DNA of 14,614 nucleotides from Prevotella sp. UBA2725 (GCA_002353825.1 DEKJ01000007.1:89049-103662); one strand, 5' to 3'; shown: positions 6,089 through 12,984, numbered from the stretch's first letter. A program made the numbers and translations. Notes: generated by a model from the sequence alone, not told the origin.

Positions 6089-6274
6089 TTGTCAAAGTTG
6101 ACATTCCGCCAGATGTTAGTAGTGCTCTATATCGTCCTGATGACGGGTATGGCAGAACTCTTCGGGCAGCGAGCTATGATCTTTCCCGAGGTATCCTGCC
6201 TGGTGATTGGTCTTTGGTTGATGGACAAGTGTATGTGGAAGATTAAAGACTGGCAGATGCCGGTGATCTTCTAA
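6089..6274 (+). pseudogene. Membrane-protein fragment, HPP-like
   Basis: The 61-residue frame contains RQMLVVLYIVLMTGMAELFG, then QRAMIFPEVSCLVIGLWLMD and KCMWKIKDWQMPVIF before TAA 6272-6274. The hydrophobic first helix, the short 'xxIIFPE..AL.IG.W' turn and the charged 'K..W....' segment resemble the start of HPP-type multi-helix membrane proteins, which normally run to more than 150 residues. Only about one and a half helices remain. The first codon would be TTG 6089 or ATG 6113, neither with a clear ribosome site. It is probably the 5' stub of a deleted gene; the family match is tentative. Confidence 0.45.
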
Positions 6275-6305
6275 GAGTTCCAAATGCAAATAAACTTTTA
6301 TCTGA

Positions 6306-6359
6306 TGCAAAAATACAAAAAGAAATTTCAAATGCTCAAGAGAATAATGTATTTTTGCA
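6306..6359. promoter_or_regulatory. Facing -7 boxes in an 11-base inverted repeat
   Basis: TGCAAAAATAC (6306-6316) and GTATTTTTGCA (6349-6359) are perfect inverted repeats. Each contains TATTTTTG, one per strand: plus 6350-6357 with TTTC about 20 bases upstream, minus 6308-6315 with TTG about 21 bases upstream. The plus-strand copy drives the aldo/keto reductase stub. The minus-strand copy faces the membrane-protein fragment, where no minus-strand gene remains. Confidence 0.5.
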
Positions 6360-6384
6360 ATTGATTCAACTTTAGGAGGTTATG

Positions 6385-6672
6385 ATGCAGAATATTTCAT
6401 CGAACAGTTTAACATTGAATAATAGTGTACAGATTCCTTGGCCGGGATTTGGTACCTACAAGGCAGCAGATGGGGAGATATGCGTTGATGCAGTTAAGGC
6501 AGCTTTGAATATCGGTTATAAACATATCGATACGGCTGCTGTGTATGGCAATGAGGTGAGTGTCGGTCGTGGCATCAAGGAGAGTGGCAAAGACCGGAAG
6601 GGCATTTTTGTAACTTCAAAGGTGTGGAACACAGAGCGCGGTTATGACAAGACTCTCAGAGCATTTGACAAA
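6385..6672 (+). pseudogene. Aldo/keto reductase, C-terminally truncated
   Basis: AGGAGG at 6374-6379 places translation at the second ATG, 6385, five bases away. About 96 residues are typical of the family: IPWPGFGTYKA, then ALNIGYKHIDTAAVYGNE with catalytic Asp and Tyr, VGRGIKESG and IFVTSKVWN with the catalytic Lys. Homology stops after KTLRAFDK, just before the segment carrying the catalytic His (LDLYLIHWP in relatives), so about two thirds of a 270-280 residue NADPH-dependent reductase is gone. The frame runs on to 6993 with unrelated sequence. The promoter and ribosome site are intact, so a stub may still be made, but it cannot be an active reductase. Confidence 0.85.
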
Positions 6673-6777
6673 GGCAAAAGAAAGTCGGTCAAAGTGGAGA
6701 TCCCAGATACTATATCCCAATGCATTGACAGCGGCAGTTATCTCGTCTTGAAGTTGCCAGACATCCTCATAGTTCAT
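6673..6777 (-). other. Possible minus-strand gene fragment
   Basis: From ATG 6777 the minus strand reads MNYEDVWQLQDEITAAVNAL, then GYSIWDLHFDRLSFA. This looks more protein-like in composition than its surroundings, up to the junction with the reductase stub at about 6673. I do not recognise it. The rest of the span to 7020 shows no coding sequence. It may be the fragment whose arrival or rearrangement cut the reductase. Confidence 0.3.
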
Positions 6778-7023
6778 GCTCTTATTATGATTTCTGTTTC
6801 AATTTCATGTAGTGCTTCCGTTTGTCAGCCGAAAACTTTTCAAGACTGTAGCGGAGCATTTCGATACAAAGCTACGACTTTTATCCGAATTACCACATGC
6901 AAATTAGTACATTTCTTCGCCTGTATGGTAAATCTAAGAACCTATAAAGAACATTCAATCTTCATCTCCGATATCTACTATTTATTTGCGTGAATGTACA
7001 ACCGATGACAGGTGCAATAGCTC

Positions 7024-7031
7024 TATCTTTG
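7024..7031 (+). promoter_or_regulatory. -7 box for the ABM-like gene
   Basis: TATCTTTG matches TAnnTTTG and lies 67 bases before the ATG at 7099. No -33 box is obvious. Confidence 0.45.
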
Positions 7032-7098
7032 CAAGCGTAAAACAAAAGGCAGAATACATTCATTCAACAATAATACAAACAATTAAATCGTAAGAATT

Positions 7099-7398
7099 AT
7101 GGAAAAGATTGGAGCTTATCTTCAGATCACAATGAAAATCAAGGCTGATGACCGTGCAGCCGCATCCAAGGTTTATTTCGACTGGCGTGAGCCGTTCCTC
7201 AAGCATGAGCCCGGTGCCATGTACAAGCACCTCCTTGTCCGCGACGAGGACATCCAGGTACTTCACGGCTTCGACACCAAGGAGCATGCAGAGGCTTATC
7301 TCAAGTCTGAGATGTTCACCAGGCATGTCGCTCCAGGTCTGAGCCCTTATTTCCAGGCTGATCCCGAGATCCGCATCTTCGAGGTAGCTGATAAATAA
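7099..7398 (+). CDS. Small ABM-like dimeric alpha-beta barrel protein
   Basis: This is a 99-residue soluble protein. The order strand-helix-strand-helix-strand is suggested by AYLQITMKIKADDRAAASKV, WREPFLKHEPGAMYKHLLVR, VLHGFDTKEHAEAYLKSEMF and IRIFEVADK. 'F.....A..YL.SE.F' is typical of antibiotic-biosynthesis-monooxygenase-like and related ferredoxin-fold dimers, which may oxidise quinols or bind haem or aromatic compounds. No catalytic residue can be assigned. Codon use is clean and GC-rich compared with the decayed DNA before it, so the gene appears intact. It stands alone and converges with the carbonic anhydrase gene, with 73 bases between stops holding only a weak stem (ATGGCTGTC with GATAGCCGT). 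Confidence 0.7.
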   Translation: MEKIGAYLQITMKIKADDRAAASKVYFDWREPFLKHEPGAMYKHLLVRDEDIQVLHGFDTKEHAEAYLKSEMFTRHVAPGLSPYFQADPEIRIFEVADK

Positions 7399-7471
7399 GG
7401 TGATAACGGTTATTTCACAGATGGCTGTCCTGTTTATTTTGATAGCCGTGGAATGCTTACAAGTCGTAGAA

Positions 7472-8011
7472 TTAGTCTTTCACCTCCGTCAGTTTTCCCG
7501 TGGTCGAATCGATGATAAAGCCACGAACGATGATGTCCTTAGGAACGAGAGGATGGTTCTTCACACGATCCATTGTTTCATGAACACTACGCTCCGTGTC
7601 CCCGAAGCCTTCAAGCCATTGACTTATGCTGATATGTTTTTCTACTTCGTCGACTTGGTCTTCTGGGATGCGCTGTCGGATGAGTTCTTCCATGTGGTGT
7701 CCATGCATCTTGCCAGCACCACAATCAGTATGATGAATGAGCATGATCTCCTGAATGCCGAGCTCGTAGATGCCTACAATGATAGAGCGCATCACGGCGT
7801 CGTAATCGTCGAGGATGACACCGCCAGCGACCTTCACGATCTTCACTTCACCATTTTTGATGCCCAATGCCTCTGGCAACATCACACTAAGTCGCGTGTC
7901 CATACATGTGACAATCAGCGTACGTCCGGAAGGTTTCCCGTCCGTGAAATGTTTCTCATAACCTTTCCGCTCAACGAAGCGACGGTTGTTTTCCAATATA
8001 TCGTCTATCAT
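7472..8011 (-). CDS. Beta-class carbonic anhydrase
   Basis: This 179-residue enzyme interconverts CO2 and bicarbonate. The zinc ligands and catalytic dyad are all present: C36-x-D38-x-R40 (CMDTR), H94 and C97 (HHTDCG). The conserved VKVAGGV segment is at about 59-65. The length fits the short beta class found in many bacteria. It is cytoplasmic, with no signal peptide. It is the last gene of a minus-strand run and starts 20 bases after the tiny membrane-protein gene, so the two are likely cotranscribed. Bicarbonate supply is important for CO2-requiring Bacteroidales (established); its regulation here is unknown. Confidence 0.95.
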   Translation of the reverse strand: MIDDILENNRRFVERKGYEKHFTDGKPSGRTLIVTCMDTRLSVMLPEALGIKNGEVKIVKVAGGVILDDYDAVMRSIIVGIYELGIQEIMLIHHTDCGAGKMHGHHMEELIRQRIPEDQVDEVEKHISISQWLEGFGDTERSVHETMDRVKNHPLVPKDIIVRGFIIDSTTGKLTEVKD

Positions 8012-8031
8012 TTTACTTAACGTTTAAATCA

Positions 8032-8199
8032 TCATGAGAATTTTCTTCCGAGCTTTTCTTTATGTTCCGAAGTTGAATCACCAAGAGCTATTCCGAAAAG
8101 CATACCGATAGATATGCCTATGGCTATATTCCACTTCATAATACCAGCGAAGGCTGCCCCAAACATCATGCCTAAGCACATTCTTGTAGTCATGTTCAT
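8032..8199 (-). CDS. Tiny glycine-rich membrane protein (55 residues)
   Basis: ATG 8199 follows GAAAGGAAGAACACT, a usable ribosome site. The protein has a basic start (MNMTTR), a hydrophobic stretch CLGMMFGAAFAGIM, the polar break KWN, a second stretch IAIGISIGMLFGIALG and a charged tail (DSTSEHKEKLGRKFS). The glycines in the second stretch recur every four residues (28, 32, 36, 40), a GxxxG pattern that favours helix packing. I do not recognise a named family. It sits between the MmcQ/YjbR gene and the carbonic anhydrase gene in the same orientation, 20 bases from the latter. Confidence 0.65.
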   Translation of the reverse strand: MNMTTRMCLGMMFGAAFAGIMKWNIAIGISIGMLFGIALGDSTSEHKEKLGRKFS

Positions 8200-8249
8200 A
8201 GTGTTCTTCCTTTCTTGTATCAGTAGATGATTTGGTTGGTTTATAGAAC

Positions 8250-8603
8250 TTATTTGTCGGAGTACTTCATTCGTAGTTTCTTTGGCAACTTACCCAAAAC
8301 GAGCTTATATGACTCATTGATTAACCTCTTAACCTCATCGTCAACAATGATATCAAGATATACGTTATTCCAATGCGTCTTATTCAAATGATAAGCCGGA
8401 CGAATACCATCTGTATGCTCGCGAAGCATCTGTCCTTCTTCAGGCGGAAGCTTCACGGCACAAGTTGGCTCAGGAGAATCAAGCCTTATGTGGAGGAATA
8501 TCTTTCCCTCAATACGGTACAACACCCAATCTTCACCGTATGCCTGATCCTCGATAACTCCTGGTAGCGACAATGCGTAATCTCTGACCTCTTCAATATT
8601 CAT
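8250..8603 (-). CDS. MmcQ/YjbR family protein
   Basis: This is a 117-residue soluble protein with the family signature spread along its length: NIEEVRDYALSLPGVIED at the start, then GEDWVLYRIEGKIFLHI, DSPEPTCAVKLPPEEGQMLR and IRPAYHLNKTHWNNVYLD. This is the CyaY-like 'double-wing' fold. Members are often annotated as DNA-binding, but no binding site or target is known. The length is normal (110-120). It starts 12 bases after the GNAT remnant ends and precedes the tiny membrane-protein gene by 50 bases, so it is part of the same minus-strand unit. Confidence 0.9.
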   Translation of the reverse strand: MNIEEVRDYALSLPGVIEDQAYGEDWVLYRIEGKIFLHIRLDSPEPTCAVKLPPEEGQMLREHTDGIRPAYHLNKTHWNNVYLDIIVDDEVKRLINESYKLVLGKLPKKLRMKYSDK

Positions 8604-8615
8604 ATTCCCGTGTCG

Positions 8616-8834
8616 TTAGATTTGGCAACTCACTCCTTCCCCCGCATGGTCGTCAAGAATATCTTTATAATGCGGATGACGCTGATACCATGCGTAGGCA
8701 TAGGAGCATATAGGTAAGACCTTCAGTTTGTGGTTGATGGCATACTCGTTGGCTGCTTCGACAAGTAACGCTCCGATGCCGATGCCTTTCTTGAAAGCCT
8801 CTGTGTGGTCAATGGACATCACTTGTCCTTCTTG
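8616..8834 (-). pseudogene. GNAT acetyltransferase (YjdJ-like), N-terminally truncated
   Basis: The minus strand reads QEGQVMSIDHTEAFKKGIGI, then GALLVEAANEYAINHKLKVL and PICSYAYAWYQRHPHYKDIL. This is the C-terminal part of the short one-domain GNAT family (usual length about 90-100) with the acetyl-CoA loop GIGIGALL and the C-x-Y active-site end. The stretch between HTE and GIG, normally about eight residues (VPEEL.GK), is shortened. An in-frame TAA lies five codons before the GTG/ATG pair at 8822/8819, and no N-terminal strands can be found. A short product from ATG 8819 is possible but unlikely to be active. Confidence 0.6.
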
Positions 8835-9232
8835 TTATAGCAGTAGTCACGCAAGATCTGCTTTGGACAAGAATGTTGTTAGGCTATGTCATTCTTGTAG
8901 CTCTTTATGGTTCACTGACAAGCAAACCTTCCGTCATTCTCAAGCAGGGTGGGGTAGCGATATGTGCTCTAATAGTGAGCTTCCTATAATTTGATCTTCC
9001 TCATTGTGTTTGCCATCACTGCCAACATGCTTTTTCAAGGACAGTCACTACACTGAAACCACATAGTGGCATTCATCTGCCTTGTTGCCGCCGTGTATTT
9101 TTTTTCATGAAGTAGACTATAATATCTTCAAAGTCTATCGCTGCGAAATCTTTCACTTTCTACTTCTTAGTTCAATGCCTATCAGTTCTAATTACTGTTA
9201 TTCTGGTATATTACGAGACTCATAGAGATTAA
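8835..9232. other. Decayed stretch with a possible exonuclease remnant
   Basis: No intact gene is present. At 9127-9159 the minus strand reads KVKDFAAIDFE, which matches the first active-site segment (DFE) of DEDDh 3'-5' exonucleases such as DNA polymerase III epsilon relatives. Downstream codons in shifted frames give CGFSVVTV, which could be their 'C.VG.V.V' strand. Near 8836-8890 a short minus-strand frame ends SCPKQILRDYCYNKKDK with a TGA overlapping the GNAT ATG. Stops and shifts throughout show that nothing here is functional. Confidence 0.35.
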
Positions 9233-9302
9233 ATGTTTGAGAAACTAAGAAATGCGCGCATACCACTTATTTCTGAATTGGGTTCAACGTGACGATCTCA
9301 TC
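9233..9302. repeat. Second copy of the duplicated 3' end
   Basis: This copy contains the last eleven codons and the stop of the MBL-fold gene, plus about 34 bases of its downstream spacer, including the palindrome ATGCGCGCAT at 9252-9261. The diverged copy is at 1226-1300. Confidence 0.75.
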
Positions 9303-9899
9303 GGGAATGTTTCCGGACTCTACCGTCAGTTCAGATTGGTCAAGCCGCTTGACACCCTTCACATCTCTCATCACGTCCTCAATGTCCTCTTGCACATCGT
9401 AGCCTCGCTTTCCTTCTCTGAAATGCATCAGCACTTTCAAACTTGGATGCTTCAGATGTTTGATAATTTCATCAGCTTCCTTCGAGTCAATGGTATAGTA
9501 TCCAGCACATGGCATGAGCACGACGTCAGCCTTGCTGATAGCAGTATACTCCTCCGCTGTAGGCAGACGGCCAAGGTCGCCGAGATGACAGAGAATCAAA
9601 TCGGGCAGTTCAACAAACGTGATATCCGACAATCCTCGGTGCTGACCATTATGGTGGTCGTGGGGCACTGTTAGCTTGCTCACTGTGAAGTTCAACTTCT
9701 TCCCTGTAACAGCAATGAGTTCAGCAGCATTGTGATCATCATGTTGATGTGAGCAGTTTACGGCGTCTGCTTGTATGCCCTTGGGTAATTTCAGCCCCGG
9801 TACCGATCCATTCTTATAAGGATCGAAAACGATGGATGAACCTCCGGCCTTAATCCTAAAGCAACTGTGACCGTAATAAGTGATAATAGCTTTTGCCAT
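9267..9899 (-). CDS. MBL-fold metal-dependent hydrolase (UPF0173/UlaG-like)
   Basis: This 210-residue protein starts MAKAIITYYGHSCFRIKAGG, the usual opening of the family. The metal site is H51-x-H53-x-D55-H56 (SHQHDDHN), with further ligands likely in HDHHNGQHRG (80-89) and HLGDLG (105-110). The frame is open upstream to 9992, but homology and the spacing place the start at ATG 9899. Members are broadly Zn-dependent hydrolases; lactonase activity is known for UlaG, but the substrate here is unknown. It follows the phosphoesterase gene by 64 bases on the same strand and may be cotranscribed. Its 3' end exists as a diverged copy near 1.3 kb. Confidence 0.88.
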   Translation of the reverse strand: MAKAIITYYGHSCFRIKAGGSSIVFDPYKNGSVPGLKLPKGIQADAVNCSHQHDDHNAAELIAVTGKKLNFTVSKLTVPHDHHNGQHRGLSDITFVELPDLILCHLGDLGRLPTAEEYTAISKADVVLMPCAGYYTIDSKEADEIIKHLKHPSLKVLMHFREGKRGYDVQEDIEDVMRDVKGVKRLDQSELTVESGNIPDEIVTLNPIQK

Positions 9900-9963
9900 A
9901 ACCTTCCAATTTAAGAAATGTGTATCTAACGCAAAGATAAGCAGATAAATTCGAACCGACAAG

Positions 9964-10722
9964 TTATACTTCGATGAATTTCCGTCTGTCAAAACGATGG
10001 TGTTCTTTTCGATGAACGTATCCGAGTTGATTGCTTGTTAGAAGAGTCTTCCCGATTTGTGTTTCAATGTTCCAATGGGAATGACCGTAAATCCAGACGT
10101 CGATTCCGCTGTCTTTGATGTAGTCATCAAGGTCGGCAGTGAATGCTCCGATATAGGAATGGCTTGCAAACCACTCAGTCGTCACTCTGAAAGAAGGTAC
10201 ATGGTGTGTAACGACTATCTTCGTCTTGGCGGTTGACTGAGCAACTGCATGTTTCAGAAAAGTCATGCAACGTTCATGCTCTTTGTTGAAGTCATAAGAA
10301 GTAAGAATATGCTCGTTGTAACGGATACGGTGGAAGTCGGTGACGCTATACTCCGTAAAATGCATGTTTTCATCTTTTATATGCGACCACATAGTTGACA
10401 CAATAAGATCGATATCATCAATATGCACCACCCTGTTGTAGTACCAGTATACATTATGCCTGATCTTTCCCTTCATGCCGTCGTTCATCGTTGCTAAGTC
10501 ATAACGATTATAGAACTCGTGATTGCCCAAGGCAACAATCACCTGTTGATAGTGTTCCGATGCCCAGTCCCAGAATGGATGCTCGGTATAGCTATCATCC
10601 AAATAGGCTATGTCTCCCGCGAGGACAAGTATGTCACCGCACGGGACAAGTGGCCGTTCCAGAAGCAACTGCTCATTGGCCGGAAGTTCAAGATGTAAGT
10701 CAGATGCATATTGTATTCTCAT
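9964..10722 (-). CDS. Calcineurin-like metallophosphoesterase
   Basis: This 252-residue protein has D8-x-H10 (YASDLHLE), GD37 (LAGDIAY), GNHE (66-69), THH (VVTHHVPS) and GHSH (YGHSHWNIE), a complete two-metal active site. No signal or membrane segment is seen. This soluble subtype is common in Bacteroidetes and other bacteria without an assigned substrate. The ATG at 10722 lacks a clear Shine-Dalgarno. An upstream short frame (10870 to 10700) overlaps the start and could couple translation. The MBL-fold gene follows. Confidence 0.92.
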   Translation of the reverse strand: MRIQYASDLHLELPANEQLLLERPLVPCGDILVLAGDIAYLDDSYTEHPFWDWASEHYQQVIVALGNHEFYNRYDLATMNDGMKGKIRHNVYWYYNRVVHIDDIDLIVSTMWSHIKDENMHFTEYSVTDFHRIRYNEHILTSYDFNKEHERCMTFLKHAVAQSTAKTKIVVTHHVPSFRVTTEWFASHSYIGAFTADLDDYIKDSGIDVWIYGHSHWNIETQIGKTLLTSNQLGYVHRKEHHRFDRRKFIEV

Positions 10723-10870
10723 CGCTTATAAGTTTGCCATAACGGATCTTCAGCGTACTACTTTTCTTGATTCTCCAATGCTTCTTCCAGAAACTCACAG
10801 GCGTCGGCAACGCAGAGGGGGACAAGGACGAAGAACGACTTTCTGAGAAAAAATTACTACCTTTGTTCAT
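10700..10870 (-). CDS. Candidate 56-residue leader ORF, doubtful
   Basis: ATG 10870 opens 56 residues starting MNKGSNFFSESRSSSLSPSA and ending in SDENTICI at TGA 10700-10702, which overlaps the phosphoesterase start. It begins about 37 bases after a minus-strand -7 box. Composition is serine-rich and basic. A second frame here also reads without stops for a while (FVLVPLCVADACEFLEEALE). The two open frames argue as much for a structured leader or intergenic repeat as for a protein. Confidence 0.2.
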   Translation of the reverse strand: MNKGSNFFSESRSSSLSPSALPTPVSFWKKHWRIKKSSTLKIRYGKLISDENTICI

Positions 10871-10906
10871 GGTTCTGAGTGCTTTTGTATATTTATTTTT
10901 GCATTA

Positions 10907-10937
10907 CAAAGATACAAAATTTCCTTGAAATAAGGAA
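10907..10937 (-). promoter_or_regulatory. Promoter with a palindromic operator candidate
   Basis: TATCTTTG on the minus strand (10907-10914) is a good -7 box for the phosphoesterase unit. Directly upstream lies TTCCTT-GAAAT-AAGGAA (10921-10937), a perfect six-base inverted repeat in the spacer where a repressor would block RNA polymerase. No -33 box is clear. The rest of 10723-11025 holds no other supported element. Confidence 0.45.
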
Positions 10938-11025
10938 GCTCGGAACGTTTTGTTTTTCTAATATTTGAAAGATATTTTTACTTGCGAAACATCAGTAATT
11001 TAACAGTATTATTACCGAACTATTG

Positions 11026-12114
11026 TCACTTCAAAATCTCCCAAAAACTCTTAGGCAGATAGATGTTCTCAACATCAATAGCATCCTCGAAGAGCGGGGC
11101 AATATCCTCGGGGAAGAAACCGGCGATACCACAACCGATAGGGGTGACGAGGAAAGTCTGAGCAGGGTGAGACTTAGCATAAGCGATGAACTTGTCGACA
11201 TAAGGCTTGATTGTCTCCACACCGCCTTGCATCGTCGGGATAGCGTAGCTCTGTCCTTGTGGGCCGTCACCATTACCCATGACGGCACCAAAATGAAGGC
11301 GGGCTGTGCGTGCAGCACCTCCACCGTGCATTCCGGCAAGGTTGCTACCGAAGACGAAGATCTCGTTGGGCTGGAGATGGATAATATATTCCGGAGTAAT
11401 TCGATTCGAATAGTTTGGTTGCATAGTATTTTGTAAATAAGATAATGTTCCTGCCATTGGCAAGTGCATTGCCTTGACCGATTGTTCCACTTCGAGACAG
11501 GCGGACTCCATTGGTGCTTCGTAGTAGCGCTTGAAGTAGGGGATGACGATCTCGTTCATCATCTTGTGAAAGCGCTGGGCGACGGCAGAGGGAGAGATGC
11601 CGAGCTGAGTGGCGACTTCCTTACCTTTGAAACCATCGATGAGCAGCATCTGAAGGATAATGGAGGCACGGGAGTCACGGCCATAGTAGCTGCGGCAGAT
11701 TTCAAAGACAGTGTTGCGAAAGTCCTCCTGAAAGTTGTTGTCGGGGATGTCGAACTTGACATTGGCTTTCTCCAAACGGTCTTCAAAACTATCAATGCGG
11801 TGTTCACGCTGATAGCCTTTCAGTCGGTCAAGAAGAACAAAGCGGAAACCGTTGATCATCCAAGTCTTCAGTGAACAACCGGGATTACGGTCTTCCAACT
11901 GTTTGAAGCCGTGCTTGTCGAGGGCGAGATAATACTCATGAGCGATACTGTAGAAGTCCATGCCAGGCTTCAAAGCAAGAGCGTATTGCCGGTCATAGAT
12001 ATGCCAGGCGATACGGCAATAGCCGTAGAAGTAGTCACGGGTGATACGGCTGTCGCGTCGGCGCAGTCCTTCAATGATCTGGTCGTCAGTGAGTCCTATG
12101 GTTTTCTTTTCCAT
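11026..12114 (-). CDS. Sigma-like protein fused to a macro-like domain
   Basis: This 362-residue protein has two parts. Residues about 8-105 resemble sigma-70 region 2 (DQIIEGLRRRDSRITRDYFY, then YDRQYALALKPGMDFYSIAH and RFVLLDRLKGYQREHR). Residues about 130-200 resemble region 4, with a helix-turn-helix at GFKGKEVATQLGISPSAVAQ (161-180). After a linker (about 200-248), residues 250-362 form a macro-like fold of the type found in A1S_2505-like phage proteins: EIFVFGSNLAGMHGGGAA, GQSYAIPTMQGG, TFLVTPIGCGIAGF and a C-terminal helix. The glycine-rich loop after GSN would bind a ribose-phosphate group. A divergent vWA gene starts 125 bases away. Function is inferred: DNA binding with sensing or removal of a nucleotide ligand. 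Confidence 0.8.
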   Translation of the reverse strand: MEKKTIGLTDDQIIEGLRRRDSRITRDYFYGYCRIAWHIYDRQYALALKPGMDFYSIAHEYYLALDKHGFKQLEDRNPGCSLKTWMINGFRFVLLDRLKGYQREHRIDSFEDRLEKANVKFDIPDNNFQEDFRNTVFEICRSYYGRDSRASIILQMLLIDGFKGKEVATQLGISPSAVAQRFHKMMNEIVIPYFKRYYEAPMESACLEVEQSVKAMHLPMAGTLSYLQNTMQPNYSNRITPEYIIHLQPNEIFVFGSNLAGMHGGGAARTARLHFGAVMGNGDGPQGQSYAIPTMQGGVETIKPYVDKFIAYAKSHPAQTFLVTPIGCGIAGFFPEDIAPLFEDAIDVENIYLPKSFWEILK

Positions 12115-12133
12115 TTTCTATTGTCGTTGATTG

Positions 12134-12141
12134 CAAAATTA
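12134..12141 (-). promoter_or_regulatory. -7 box of the sigma/macro gene
   Basis: TAATTTTG on the minus strand, 19 bases before the ATG at 12114, matches TAnnTTTG. It lies in the 125-base divergent gap. The plus-strand promoter for the vWA gene is less clear; TATTCTTT near 12180 is the only candidate. Confidence 0.5.
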
Positions 12142-12239
12142 AAACTTTTTTCGGAACGTACTTCATTTTTTCGTCCCTTTATTCTTTTAAAAGACAAACG
12201 AGCTCGGAAAATTAAGTATTACCATTAATATTTACGACT

Positions 12240-12875
12240 ATGAAGAAAGTATTCAATCTGATCATTGTGGACGAGAGTGGAAGTATGAGCATCATCGAAA
12301 AGCAGGCACTCATGGGACTGAACGAGACATTGGAGACGGTCAAGAAGATTCAAAAGGCGCATCCGGAGATGGAGCAGCGCGTGACACTTCTCACTTTCGA
12401 CAGTACGCACACGCGTTTCATCTACGACAACGTACGGGCCAACGATACACATACGTTGAGTAGGAGAGACTATTGCCCAGGTGGTGCTACACCGCTCTAC
12501 GATGCTATCGGCATGGGTATCAGCAAGCTCAACGCTCAGACCACTGCCGACGACCATGTACTGGTGACCATTATCACCGATGGTGAGGAGAACTGCTCGG
12601 AGGAGTATAACCTCAAGATGATCAAGACACTCATCGGGAAGTTGAAAAGGCAGAACTGGACTTTCACACTCATCGGCACCGACAACCTCGACGTGGAGGG
12701 CATGGCTGGTGCGATGGCTATCGACAATCACTTGAAATTCAAGGAAGACGAGGCTGGAACGAAAAGAATGTTCGCCCGTGAGTGTCGCTCCCACGTCCGC
12801 TACAACGAGTGCATGGCTTTCAGCAAGCCGATAATGGTGGGCAGCTACTTCGATGATGAAAAGAATGAGAAATAA
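12240..12875 (+). CDS. Stand-alone von Willebrand A (TerY-like) protein
   Basis: This 211-residue protein is a single vWA domain with a complete metal-ion-dependent adhesion site: DESGS (D11, S13, S15) in FNLIIVDESGSMSIIEKQAL, T84 in GGATPLYDAIG, and TDGEEN (D114). No signal peptide or membrane helix is present, so it acts inside the cell. Cytoplasmic vWA proteins of this size act as metal-dependent assembly platforms, for example TerY in tellurite/stress systems and partners of AAA+ ATPases. The nearest gene is the divergent sigma/macro fusion, suggesting joint regulation and perhaps complex formation (inference). The C-terminal tail (KNEK) is charged. Confidence 0.9.
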   Translation: MKKVFNLIIVDESGSMSIIEKQALMGLNETLETVKKIQKAHPEMEQRVTLLTFDSTHTRFIYDNVRANDTHTLSRRDYCPGGATPLYDAIGMGISKLNAQTTADDHVLVTIITDGEENCSEEYNLKMIKTLIGKLKRQNWTFTLIGTDNLDVEGMAGAMAIDNHLKFKEDEAGTKRMFARECRSHVRYNECMAFSKPIMVGSYFDDEKNEK

Positions 12876-12984
12876 ACTTATCGACAAAACTTCAAAATTC
12901 TTTTTGTTATCAAAAGTAACCTTCTTTAAAAATCTTTACGATCCGTGTGAGCATAGGAAGGTGTCTGTGTTGGGTAGGGTTCTC

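Noticed and set aside
5894..6832. The 12-base inverted repeat TCGGCTGACAAA (5894-5905 and 6821-6832) as ends of a mobile element
   Set aside because: Several exact 12-base pairs are expected by chance in a window this long. No transposase lies between, and no target duplication is seen.
7400..8020. A 206-residue plus-strand frame
   Set aside because: It lies opposite the carbonic anhydrase gene with its intact zinc site and has no recognisable domain.
10858..10865. TACCTTTG on the plus strand as a promoter
   Set aside because: No plus-strand gene follows until 12240 and the intervening sigma/macro gene is on the minus strand.
12225..12887. A 220-residue minus-strand frame opposite the vWA gene
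   Set aside because: It mirrors the vWA gene, whose motifs are complete, and its own residues (long runs of H, V and L) match no family.
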